This document shows positions 11,634 to 22,540 of a stretch of 64,000 nucleotides of DNA, in pieces. The position numbers and the translations under genes were made by a program. The notes under the pieces were generated by a model. That model was not told where the DNA came from, searched no databases, and was given only the letters and a program-made list of their open reading frames with translations. The DNA is from Euptelea pleiosperma. Lineage: Eukaryota; Streptophyta; Magnoliopsida; Ranunculales; Eupteleaceae. The first letter of the stretch is position 1, and the number at the start of each line of letters is the position of its first letter. The stretch lies in assembly GCA_035048495.1 (NCBI GenBank), contig JASUTR010000083.1, forward strand, positions 186,001 to 250,000, written 5' to 3'.

Positions 11634-13999
11634 CGTACCCGTGCTTGATGGGGTCCAAATCACTTCATCATGTTCCATAAGCTCATCAATTTCAATATGT
11701 ACCAGACTGCTCCATAACATTCCCAGATCTACCGTGTTTGCTTGTGGTGCATTCCACTTACCATTAGTTATGATAGTCGAAACTGTGTCTTCCACTTGTA
11801 ACCTTGTATCAAATCTGTTATTTCTAAGGAAAGTATCTAACAGAATACCTTTGGGATGCCAAGGATCGAGCCAAAGCTTCGTGGTCTCACCATTCGCAAT
11901 CAGATGTTGTATCAACTTGCTTGCCATTTTCCTACTAGCCAGAATCTTTCTCCATACCCAAGAACATTCGTGAGGTATCTCCATGGTCCAAAAATTCTTC
12001 TTCTTTATCAAATTATTTTTCACCCAATCCACCCATAAATTCTTGTTATTAGTTGCAAGAGCATAAGTGTGCCGCATAATAGCTGCCTTATTCCATGCCT
12101 CCAAGTCCTTGAGCCCTATTCCTCCCTCATTTTGTGTTGGATACAAACTCTTCTATTACTATTGTTTCAACACATTTAAAGTGTTGGAACAAGATTCGGG
12201 ACAGTCGATACAAGTTTGCTCCATCCGTGCGTCAACGTCTCAAATTGGACTCAGTTTGTGTGTTACATTCAGAAGCCTATAACTTGTGACTTTTTCGCAA
12301 CCGGACCTCGTAATTGGACTCAAACTCTTCCATTACAATTGTTTCAACACATTTGAAGTGTTGGTAGAAGATTCGGGGCAGTCGAAACAAGTTAGCTCCA
12401 TCCGGGCGTCAATTTCTTTAATTGGACTCAGTTTGTGTGTTACATTCTGAAGCCTATAACTTGTGACTTTTTCGCAACCAGACATCGTAATTAGACTCGA
12501 ATTCTTCCATTACTATTGTTTCAACATATTTGAAGTGTTGGAACAAGATTCGGGGCAGTCGAAGCAAGTTAGCTCCATCCGTGCGTCAATGTGTTTAATT
12601 GGACTCAGTTTGTGTGTTACATTCCGAAGCCTATAACTTGTGACTTTTTCGCAACCGGACCTCATAATTGGACTCAAACTCTTCCATTACTATTGTTTCA
12701 ACACATTTGAATGTTGGAACAAGATTCGGGACAGTCGAAACATGTTAGCTCTATTCGTGCGTCAACGTCTCTAATTGGATTCAGTTTGTGTGTTACATTC
12801 CGAAGCCTATACCTTGTGACTTTTTCGCAATCGGACCACGTAATTGGACTCAAACTCCTCCATTACTATTGTTTCAACAGATTTGAAGTGTTGGAACAAG
12901 ATTCGGACAGTCGAAACAAGTTAGCTCCATCCGTTCGTCAACGTCTCAAATTGGACACGGTTTGTGTTACATTCCGAAGTATATAACTTGTGACTTTGTC
13001 GCAACCGGACCTTATAATTAGACTCAAACTCTTCCATTACTATTGTTTCAACAGATTTGAAGTGTTGGAACAATATTTGGGACAGTCGAAACAAGTTAGC
13101 TCCATCCGTGCGTCAACGTCTCAAATTGGACTCAGTTTGTGTGTTACATTCTGAAGCCTATAATTTACGACTTTTTCACAACCGGACCTCGTAATTAAAC
13201 TCAAATTCTTCCATTACTATAGGTTCAACACATTTGATGTGTTGGAACAAGATTCGGGGCAGTCGAAACAAGTTAGCTCCATCCGTGCGTCAATGTGTTT
13301 AATTGGACTCAGTTTGTGTGTTACATTGCGAAGCCTATAACTTTTGACTTTTTCACAACCGGACCTCATAATTGGACTCAAACTCTTCCATTACTATTGT
13401 ATCAACACATTTGAATGTTGGAACAAGATTCGGGATAGTCGAAACAAGTTAGCTCCATTCGTGCGTCAACGTCTCAAATTGGATTCAGTTTGTGTGTTAC
13501 ATTTCGAAGCCTATAACTTGTGACTTTTTCGTAACCGGACCTCGTAATTGGACTCAAACTCTTCCATTACTATTTTTTCAACACATTTAAAGTGTTCGAA
13601 CAAGATTCGGGACAGTCGAAACAAGTTAGCTCCATCCGTGCGTCAACGTCTCAAATTGGACTCAGTTTGTGTGTTACATTCCGAAGCCTATAACTTGTGA
13701 CTTTTTCGCAACCGGACCTCGTAATTGGACTCAAACTCTTCCATTACTATTGTTTCAACACATTTGAAGTGTTGGAACAAGATTCGGGACAGTCGAAACA
13801 AGTTAGCTCAATCCGTGCGTCAACGTCTCAAATTGGACTCAGTTTGTGTGTTACATTCAGAATCCTATAACTTGTGACTTTTTCGAAACCGGACCTCGTA
13901 ATTGGACTCAAACTCTTCCATTACTATTGTTTCAACACATTTGAAGTGTTGGAAGAAGATTCGGGGCAGTCGAAACAAGTTAGCTCCATCCGTGCGTCA

Positions 14000-16900
14000 A
14001 TGTGTTTAATTGGACTCAGTTTGTGTGTTACATTCCGAAGCCTATAACTTGTGACTTTTTCGCAACCGGACCTCATAATTGGACTCAAACTCTTCCATTA
14101 CTATTGTTTCAACACATTTGAATGTTGGAACAAGATTCGGGACAGTCGAAACATGTTAGCTCTATTCGTGCGTCAACGTCTCAAATTGGATTCAGTTTGT
14201 GTGTTACATTCCGAAGCCTATAACTTGTGACTTTTTCGCAACCGGACCTCGTAATTGGACTCAAACTCTTCCATTACTATTGTTTCAACACATTTGAAGT
14301 GTTGGAACAAGATTCGTGACAGTCGAAACAAGTTAGGTCCATCCGTGCGTCAACGTCTTAAAATGGACTCAGTTTGTGTGTTACATTCCGAAGCCTATAA
14401 ATTGTGACTTTGTCGCAACCGGACCTCATAATTTTACTCAAACTCTTCCATTACTATTGTTTCAAAACATTTCAAGTGTTGGAACAAGATTCGGGACAGT
14501 CGAAACAAATTAGCTCCATCCGTGCGTCAACGTCACAAATTGGGCTCAGTTTGTGTTTTACATTCCGAAGCCTATAAATTGTGACTTTGTCGCAACCGGA
14601 CCTCATAATTTTACTCAAACTCTTCCATTACTATTGTTTCAAAACATTTGAAGCGTTGGAACAAGATTCGGGTCAGTCGAAACAAATTAGCTCCATCCGT
14701 GCGTCAACGTCACAAATTGGGCTCAGTTTGTGAGTTACATTCCGAAGCCTATAACTTGTGACTTTTTCGCAACCGGACCTCGTAATTGGACTCAAACTCT
14801 TCCATTACTATTGTTTCAACACATTTAAAGTGTTGGAACAAGATTCGGGACAGTCGAAACAAGTTAGCTCCATCCGTGAGTCAACGTCTCAAATTGGACT
14901 CAGTTTGTATGTTACATTCCGAAGCCTATAACTTGTGACTTTTTCGCAACCGGACCTCGTAATTGGACTCAAACTCTTCCATTATTATTTTTTCAACACA
15001 TTTGCAGTGTTGGAACAAGATTCGGGGCAGTCGAAACAAGTTAGCTCCATCCGGGCGTCAATTTCTTTAATTGGACTCAGTTTGTTTGTTACATTCTGAA
15101 GCCAATAACTTGTGACTTTTTCGCAACCGGACATCGTAATTAGACTCGAATTCTTCCATTACTATTGTTTCAACATATTTGAAGTGTTGGAACAAGATTC
15201 GGGGCAGTCGAAGCAAGTTAGCTCCATCCGTGCGTCAATGTGTTTAATTGGACTCAGTTTGTGTGTTACATTCCGAAGCCTATAACTTGTGACTTTTTCA
15301 CAACCGGACCTCATAATTGGACTCAAACTCTTCCATTACTATTGTTTCAACACATTTGAATGTTGGAACAAGATTCGGGATAGTCGAAACATGTTAGCTC
15401 CATTCGTGCGTCAACGTCTCAAATTGGATTCAGTTTGTGTGTTACATTCCGAAGCCTATAACTTGTGACTTTTTCGCAACCGGACCTCGTAATTGGACTC
15501 AAACTCTTCCATTACTATTTTTTCAACACATTTAAAGTGTTGGAACAAGAATCGGGACAGTCGAAACAAGTTAGCTCCATCCGTGCGTCAACGTCTCAAA
15601 TTGGACTCAGTTTGTATGTTACATTCCGAAGCCTATAACTTGTGACTTTTTCGCAACCGGACCTCGTAATTGGACTCAAACTCTTCCATTATTATTTTTT
15701 CAACACATTTGCAGTGTTGGAACAAGATTCGGGGCAGTCGAAACAAGTTAGCTCCATCCGTGCGTCAATGTGTTTAATTGGACTCAGTTTGTGTGTTACA
15801 TTCCGAAGCCTATAACTTGTGACTTTTTCACAACCGGACCTCATAATTGGACTCAAACTCTTCCATTACTATTGTTTCAATACATTTGAATGTTGGAACA
15901 AGATTCGGGATAGTCGAAACATGTTAGCTCGATTCGTGCGTCAACGTCTCAAATTGGATTCAGTTTGTTTGTTACATTCCGAAGCCTATAACTTGTGACT
16001 TTTTCGCAACCGGACCTCGTAATTGGACTCAAACTCTTCCATTACTATTTTTTCAACACATTTAAAGTGTTGGAACAAGAATCGGGACAGTCGAAACAAG
16101 TTAGCTCCATCCGTGCGTCAACGTCTCAAATTGGACTCAGTTTGTATGTTACATTCCGAAGCCTATAACTTGTGACTTTTTCGCAATCGGACCTCGTAAT
16201 TGGAATCAAACTCTTCCATTACTATTGTTTCAACACATTTGAAGTGTTGGAACAAGATTCGTGACAGTCGAAACAAGTTAGGTCCATCCGTGCGTCAACG
16301 TCTCAAAATGGACTCAGTTTGTGTGTTACATTCCGAAGCCTATAAATTGTGACTTTGTCGCAACCGGACCTCATAATTTTACTCAAACTCTTCCATTACT
16401 ATTGTTTCAAAACATTTCAAGTGTTGGAACAAGATTCGGGACAGGCGAAACAAATTAGCTCCATCCGTGCGTCAACGTCACAAATTGGGCTCAGTTTGTG
16501 AGTTACATTCCGAAGCCTATAACTTGTGACTTTTTCGCAACCGGAACTCGTAATCGGACTCATACTCTTCCATTACTATTGTTTCAACACATTTGAAGTG
16601 TTGGAACAAGATTAGGAGCAGTCGAAACAAGTTGGCTCCATCCGTGCGTCAATGTCATTAATTGGACTAAGTTTGTGTGTTACATTCAGAAGCCTATAAC
16701 TTGTAATTTTTTCGCAATCGGACCTCGTAATTGGACACAAACTCTTCCATTACTATTGGTTCAACACATTTGAAGTGTTGGAACAAGATTCGGGACAGTC
16801 GAAATAAGTTAGCTCCATCCGTGCGTCATCGTCTCAAATTGGACTCAGTTTGTGTGTTACATTCCGAAGCCTATAACTTGTGACTTTTTCGCAACCGGAC

Positions 16901-17640
16901 CTCGTAATTGGACTCAAACTCTTCCATTATTATTTTTTCAACACATTTGAAGTATTAGAAGAAGATTCGGGACAGGCGGAACAAGTTTGCTCTATTCGTT
17001 CGTCAATATTTCTAATTGGAATCAGTTTGTGTTTTTCATTCGTAAGCCTATAATTATTGACTTTTTCGCAATCGGACCACGTAATTGGAATCAAACTCCT
17101 CCATTACTATTGTTTCAACAGATTTGAAGTGTTGGAACAAGATTCGGACAGTCGAAACAAGTTAGCTCCATCCGTTCGTCAACGTCTCAAATTGGACACG
17201 GTTTGTGTTACATTCCGAAGTATCTAACTTGTGACTTTGTCGCAACCGGACCTTATAATTAGACTCAAACTCTTCCATTACTATTGTTTCAACAGATTTG
17301 AAGTGTTGGAATAATATTTGGGACAGTCGAAACAAGTTAGCTCCATCCGTGCGTCAACGTCTCAAATTGGACTCAGTTTGTGTGTTACATTCTGAAGCCT
17401 ATAATTTACGACTTTTTCGCAACCGGACCTCGTAATTAAACTCAAATTCTTCCATTAATATAGGTTCAACACATTTGATGTGTTGGAAAGAGATACGGGG
17501 CAGTCGAAACAAGTTAGCTCCATCCGTGCGTCAATGTGTTTAATTGGACTCAGTTTGTGTGTTACATTGCGAAGCCTATAACTTTTGACTTTTTCACAAC
17601 CGGACCTCATAATTGGACTCAAACTCTTCCATTACTATTG
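14000..17640 (+). repeat. About 3.6-kb satellite block, copy 1 (partner near 35,890-39,531)
   Basis: Matched rare variants lie at exactly 21,891 bp offset at four anchors: 'tctattcg' 14,161/36,052, 'gggtcag' 14,670/36,561, 'acaggcgaaa' 16,441/38,332 and 'ccgaagtatctaac' 17,215/39,106. The two copies are therefore collinear without net indels over some twenty monomers. Only scattered substitutions differ (for example 'gtgagtcaac' here against 'gtgcgtaaac' in the partner). The edges are where monomer classes stop matching and are approximate. Confidence 0.85.
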
Positions 17641-17899
17641 TATCAACACATTTGAATGTTGGATCAGGATTCGGGATAGTCGAAACATGTTAGCTCCATT
17701 CGTGCGTCAACGTCTCAAATTGGATTCAGTTTGTGTGTTACATTCCGAAGCCTATAACTTGTGACTTTTTCGCAACCGGACCTCGTAATTGGACTCAAAC
17801 TCTTCCATTACTATTTTTTCAACACATTTAAAGTGTTCGAACAAGATTCGGGACAGTCGAAACAAGTTAGCTCTATCCGTGCGTCAACGTCTCAAATTG

Positions 17900-19363
17900 G
17901 ACTCAGTTTGTGTGTTACATTCCGAAGCCTATAACTTGTGACTTTTTCGCAATCGGACCTCGTAATTGGACTCAAACTCTTCCATTAGTATTGTTTCAAC
18001 ACATTTAAAATGTTGGAACAAGATTCGGGACAGTCGTAACAAGTTAGCTCAATCCGTGCGTCAACGTCTCAAATTGGACTCAGTTTGTGTGTTACATTCA
18101 GAATCCTATAACTTGTGACTTTTTCGCAACCGGACCTCGTAATTGGACTCAAACTCTTCCATTACTATTGTTTCAACACATTTGAAGTGTTGGAAGAAGA
18201 TTCGGGGCAGTCGAAACAAGTTAGCTCCATCCGGGCGTCAATTTCTTTAATTGGACTCAGTTTGTGTGTTACATTCTGAAGCCAATAACTTGTGATTTTT
18301 TCGCAACCGGACATCGTATTTAGACTCGAATTCTTCCATTACTATTGTTTCAACATATTTGAAGTGTTGGAACAAGATTCGGGCCAGTCGTAGCAAGTTA
18401 GCTCCATCCGTGCGTCAATGTGTTTAATTGGACTCAGTTTGTGTGTTACATTCCGAAGCCTATAACTTGTGACTTTTTCGCAACCGGACCTCATAATTGG
18501 ACTCAAACTCTTCCATTACTATTGTTTCAACACATTTTAATGTTGGAACAAGATTCGGGACAGTCGAAACATGTTAGCTCTATTCGTGCGTCAACGTCTC
18601 AAATTGGATTCAGTTTGTGTGTTACATTCCGAAGCCTATAACTTGTGACTTTTTCGCAATCGGACCTCGTAATTGGACTCAAACTCTTCCATTAGTATTG
18701 TTTCAACACATTTAAAATGTTGGAACAAGATTCGGGACAGTCGTAACAAGTTAGCTCAATCCGTGCGTCAACGTCTCAAATTGGACTCGGTTTGTGTGTT
18801 ACATTCAGAATCCTATAACTTGTGACTTTTTCGCAACCGGACCTCGTAATTGGACTCAAACTCTTCCATTACTATTGTTTCAACACATTTGAAGTGTTGG
18901 AAGAAGATTCGGGGCAGTCGAAACAAGTTAGCTCCATCCGGGCGTCAATTTCTTTAATTGGACTCAGTTTGTGTGTTACATTCTGAAGCCAATAACTTGT
19001 GATTTTTTCGCAACCGGACATCGTATTTAGACTCGAATTCTTCCATTACTATTGTTTCAACATATTTGAAGTGTTGGAACAAGATTCGGGGCAGTCGTAG
19101 CAAGTTAGCTCCATCCGTGCGTCAATGTGTTTAATTGGACTCAGTTTGTGTGTTACATTCCGAAGCCTATAACTTGTGACTTTTTCGCAACCGGACCTCA
19201 TAATTGGACTCAAACTCTTCCATTACTATTGTTTCAACACATTTTAATGTTGGAACAAGATTCGGGACAGTCGAAACATGTTAGCTCTATTCGTGCGTCA
19301 ACGTCTCAAATTGGATTCAGTTTGTGTGTTACATTCCGAAGCCTATAACTTGTGACTTTTTCG
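17900..19363 (+). repeat. Tandem duplication of a four-monomer block, period 707 bp
   Basis: The rare variant 'acatcgtatttagactcg' occurs at 18,311 and 19,018 (offset 707 = 4 x 176.75). 'ccattagtattg' and 'gtcgtaacaagttagctcaa' are also shared by both copies. The two copies differ at very few bases, for example 'ttggactcag' in copy 1 against 'ttggactcgg' near 18,781 in copy 2. Confidence 0.88.
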
Positions 19364-20849
19364 CAACCGGACCTCGTAATTGGACTCAAACTCTTCCATT
19401 ACTATTGTTCCAACACATTTGAAGTGTTGGAACAAGATTCGTGACAGTCGAAACAAGTTAGGTCCATCCGTGCGTCAACGTCTCAAAATGGACTCAGTTT
19501 GTGTGTTACATTCCGAAGCCTATAAATTGTGACTTTGTCGCAACCGGACCTCATAATTTTACTCAAACTCTTCCATTACTATTGTTTCAAAACATTTGAA
19601 GCGTTGGAACAAGATTCGGGACAGTCGAAACAAATTAGCTCCATCCGTGTGTCAACGTCACAAATTGGGCTCAGTTTGTGAGTTACATTCCGAAGCCTAT
19701 AGCTTGTGACTTTTTCGCAACCGGACCTCGTAATTGTACTCAAACTCTTCCATTACTATTGTTTCAACACATTTAAAGTGTTGGAACAAGATTCGGGACA
19801 GTCGAAACAAGTTAGCTCCATCCGTGCGTCAACGTCTCAAATTGGACTCAGTTTGTGAGTTACATTCCGAAACCTATAACTTGTGACTTTTTCGCAACCG
19901 GACCTCATAATTGGACTCAAACTCTTCCATTACTATTGTTTCAACACATTTAAAGTGTTGGAAACAAGTTAGCTCCATCCGTGCGTCAATGTCTCAAATT
20001 GGACTCAGTTTGTGTGTTAACCGAAGCCTATAACTTGTGACTTTTTCGCAACCGGACCTCGTAATTGGACTCAAACTCTTCCATTACTATTGTTTCAACA
20101 CATTTGAAGTGTTGAAACAAGATTCGGGACAGTCGAAACATGTTAGTTCCATCCGTGCGTCAACGTCTCAAATTTGACTCAGTTTGTGTGTTACATTCAG
20201 AAGCCTATAAGTTGTGACTTTTTCGCAACCGGACCTCGTAATTGGACTCAAACTCTTCCATTACAATTGTTTCAACACATTTGAAGTGTTGGTAGAAGAT
20301 TCGGGGGAGTCGAAACAGGTTAGCTCCATCCGGGCGTCAATTTCTTTAATTGGACTCAGTTTGTGTGTTACATTCTGAAGCCTATAACTTGTGACTTTTT
20401 CGCAACCAGACATCGTAATTAGACTCGAATTCTTCCATTACTATTGTTTCAACATATTTGAAGTGTTGGAACAAGATTCAGGGCAGTCGAAGCAAGTTAG
20501 CTCCATCCGTGCGTCAATGTGTTTAATTGGACTCAGTTTGTGTGTTACATTCCGAAGCCTATAACTTGTGACTTTTTCGCAACCGGACCTCATAATTGGA
20601 CTCAAACTCTTCCATTACTATTGTTTCAACACATTTTAATGTTGGAACAAGATTCGGGACAGTCGAAACATGTTAGCTCTATTCGTGCGTCAACGTCTCA
20701 AATTGGATTCAGTTTGTGTGTTACATTCCGAAGCCTATAACTTGTGACTTTTTCGCAACCGGACCTCGTAATTGGACTCAAACTCTTCCATTACTATTGT
20801 TTCAACACATTTGAAGTGTTGGAACAAGATTCGTGACAGTCGAAACAAG

Positions 20850-21470
20850 TTAGGTCCATCCGTGCGTCAACGTCTCAAAATGGACTCAGTTTGTGTGTTA
20901 CATTCCGAAGCCTATAAATTGTGACTTTGTCGCAACCAGACCTCATAATTTTACTCAAACTCTTCCATTACTATTGTTTCAAAACATTTCAAGTGTTGGA
21001 ACAAGATTCGGGACAGTCGAAACAAATTAGCTCCATCCGTGCGTCAACGTCACAAATTGGGCTCAGTTTGTGTGTTACATTCCAAAGCCTATAAATTGTG
21101 ACTTTGTCGCAACCGGACCTCATAATTTCACTCAAACTCTTCCATTACTATTGTTTCAAAACATTTGAAGCATTGGAACAAGATTCGGGTCAGTCGAAAC
21201 AAATTAGCTCCATCTGTGCGTCAACGTCACAAATTGGGCTCAGTTTGTGAGTTACATTCCGAAGCCTATAACTTGTGACTTTTTCGTAACCGGACCTCGT
21301 AATTGGACTCAAACTCTTCCATTACTATTGTTTCAACACATTTAAAGTGTTGGAACAAGATTCGGGACAGTCGAAACAAGTTAGCTCCATCCGTGCGTCA
21401 ACGTCTCAAATTGGACTTAGTTTGTGAGTTACATTCCGAAGCCTATAACTTGTGACTTTTTCGCAACCGG
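20850..21470 (+). repeat. Block present three times (near 20.9, 23.3 and 33.9 kb)
   Basis: The series 'gcaaccagacc', 'ttccaaagcc', 'ccatctgtgcg', 'cgtaaccgg' and 'ggacttagtttg' appears in this order three times. 'ccaaagcc' is at 21,082, 23,553 and 34,156, offsets 2,471 (14 monomers) and 13,074 (74 monomers). The copies share single-base variants not seen elsewhere, so they descend from one recent block. Confidence 0.83.
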
Positions 21471-21479
21471 ACCTCGTAA

Positions 21480-22540
21480 TTGGAATCAAACTCTTCCATT
21501 ACTATTGTTTCAACACATTTAAAGTGTTCGAACAAGATTCAGGACAGTCGAAACAAGTTAGCTCCATCCGTGCGTCAACGTCTCAAATTGGACTCAGTTT
21601 GTGTGTTACATTCCGAAGCCTATAACTTGTGACTTTTTCGCAATCGGACCTCGTAATTGGACTCAAACTCTTCTATTACTATTGTTTCAACACATTTGAA
21701 GTGTTGGAACAAGATTAGGAGCAGTCGAAACAAGTTGGCTCCATCCGTGCGTGAATGTCATTAATTGGACTAAGTTTGTGTGTTACATTCAGAAGCCTAT
21801 AACTTGTAATTTTTTCGCAATCGGACCTCGTAATTGGACACAAACTCTTCCATTACTATTGGTTCAACACATTTAAAGTGTTGGAACAAGATTCGGGACA
21901 GTCGAAACAAGTTAGCTCCATCCGTGCGTCAATGTCTCAAATTGGACTCAGTTTGTGTGTTACCCGAAGCCTATAACTTGTGACTTTTTCGCAACCGGAC
22001 CTCATAATTGGACTCAAACTCTTCCATTACTATTGTTTCAACACATTTAAAGTGTTCGAACAAGATTCAGGACAGTCGAAACAAGTTAGCTCCATCCGTT
22101 CGTCAACGTCTCAAATTGGACTCAGTTTGTGTGTTACATTCCGAAGCCTATAACTTGTGACTTTTTCGCAATCGGACCTCGTAATTGGACTCAAACTCTT
22201 CCATTACTATTGTTTCAACACATTTGAAGTGTTGGAACAAGATTAGGAGCAGTCGAAACAAGTTGGCTCCATCCGTGCGTGAATGTCATTAATTGGACTA
22301 AGTTTGTGTGTTACATTCAGAAGCCTATAACTTGTAATTTTTTCGCAATCGGACCTCGTAATTGGACACAAACTGTTCCATTACTATTGGTTCAACACAT
22401 TTAAAGTGTTGGAACAAGATTCGGGACAGTCGAAACAAGTTAGCTCCATCCGTGCGTCAATGTCTCAAATTGGACTCAGTTTGTGTGTTACCCGAAGCCT
22501 ATAACTTGTGACTTTTTCGCAACCGGACCTCATAATTGGA
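21480..22540 (+). repeat. Tandem duplication of a three-monomer block, period 528 bp
   Basis: 'cgaacaagattcagg' begins at 21,529 and 22,057. The 528-bp period is 3 x 177 minus 3. The missing bases are explained by one monomer reading 'gttacccgaag' where others have 'gttacattccgaag' (near 21,960 and 22,489). The two copies are nearly identical, including class 6 units with the uncommon 'gcgtgaatgtcatt'. Confidence 0.87.

Larger units (their letters stand above)
10472..12138 (-). mobile_element. 5'-truncated L1-type LINE (plant non-LTR retrotransposon)
   Basis: A 1,667-bp insertion of unrelated sequence splits one satellite monomer. Read on the minus strand it contains, in order, the C-terminal part of ORF2, a stop codon, about 50 bp of 3'UTR and a poly(A) tail (17 T on the plus strand beyond the two that the target site supplies). 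Missing are ORF1, the endonuclease and nearly all of the reverse transcriptase, which is the 5' truncation expected from incomplete target-primed reverse transcription. Joining the flanks restores a normal monomer (…cctcgtaatt + ggatacaaactc…) except for one C-to-T difference at 12,142. At most 'tt' is shared by both flanks, so no convincing target-site duplication is present. The 5' edge is uncertain by a few bases because 'ttgg' could belong to either sequence. The long open frame and intact tail suggest a fairly recent insertion. Confidence 0.93.
10542..12138 (-). pseudogene. LINE ORF2 C-terminal fragment: zinc-binding RT region plus RNase H-like domain
   Basis: The frame is open for about 530 codons and ends at TAA (plus-strand TTA at 10,542-10,544). 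It has no authentic start: it opens at the truncation point, and the first possible initiator is a TTG at 12,144-12,146 that is satellite sequence. In the full element ORF2 supplies endonuclease, reverse transcriptase and RNase H for target-primed retrotransposition. Numbering from that TTG (534 residues), residues 7-19 (NEGGIGLKDLEAW) match the conserved stretch after the plant LINE RT core. Residues about 172-258 form a zf-RVT region with C232, C235, H244 and C249 (CNFC…HLFFDC). Residues about 378-500 form an RVT_3-type RNase H fold with acidic residues D384 (NTDGS), E422 (HELQAIEAG), D446 (STDSE) and D495 (GAADYLA), and H485. All four acidic positions are kept, so the RNase H part could be catalytic if expressed. 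No promoter is visible. Family membership is secure; expression is doubtful. Confidence 0.9.

Noticed and set aside
11641..12038. Plus-strand open frames inside the LINE (11,641-11,973 and 11,856-12,038)
   Set aside because: They are antisense shadows of the LINE ORF2 frame, which explains the same bases with recognisable domains.
10472..12138. LTR retrotransposon or centromere-specific retrotransposon
   Set aside because: There are no long terminal repeats, primer-binding site or integrase. The poly(A) tail, 5' truncation and zf-RVT plus RNase H order are those of an L1-type LINE.
12139..12146. TTG at 12,144-12,146 as a true start for the LINE protein
   Set aside because: These bases are satellite sequence. 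The frame is simply open at the truncation point, so the apparent start and residue numbering are only a convenience.
18420..18641. Recurrent open frames of about 73 codons beginning MFNWTQ (also near 673, 6,151, 19,127, 20,519, 30,413, 33,593, 39,426, 41,368)
   Set aside because: They are the same satellite stretch read in one frame where one monomer class creates an ATG. They repeat because the DNA repeats, every consensus frame contains a stop, and nothing suggests a promoter or coding constraint.
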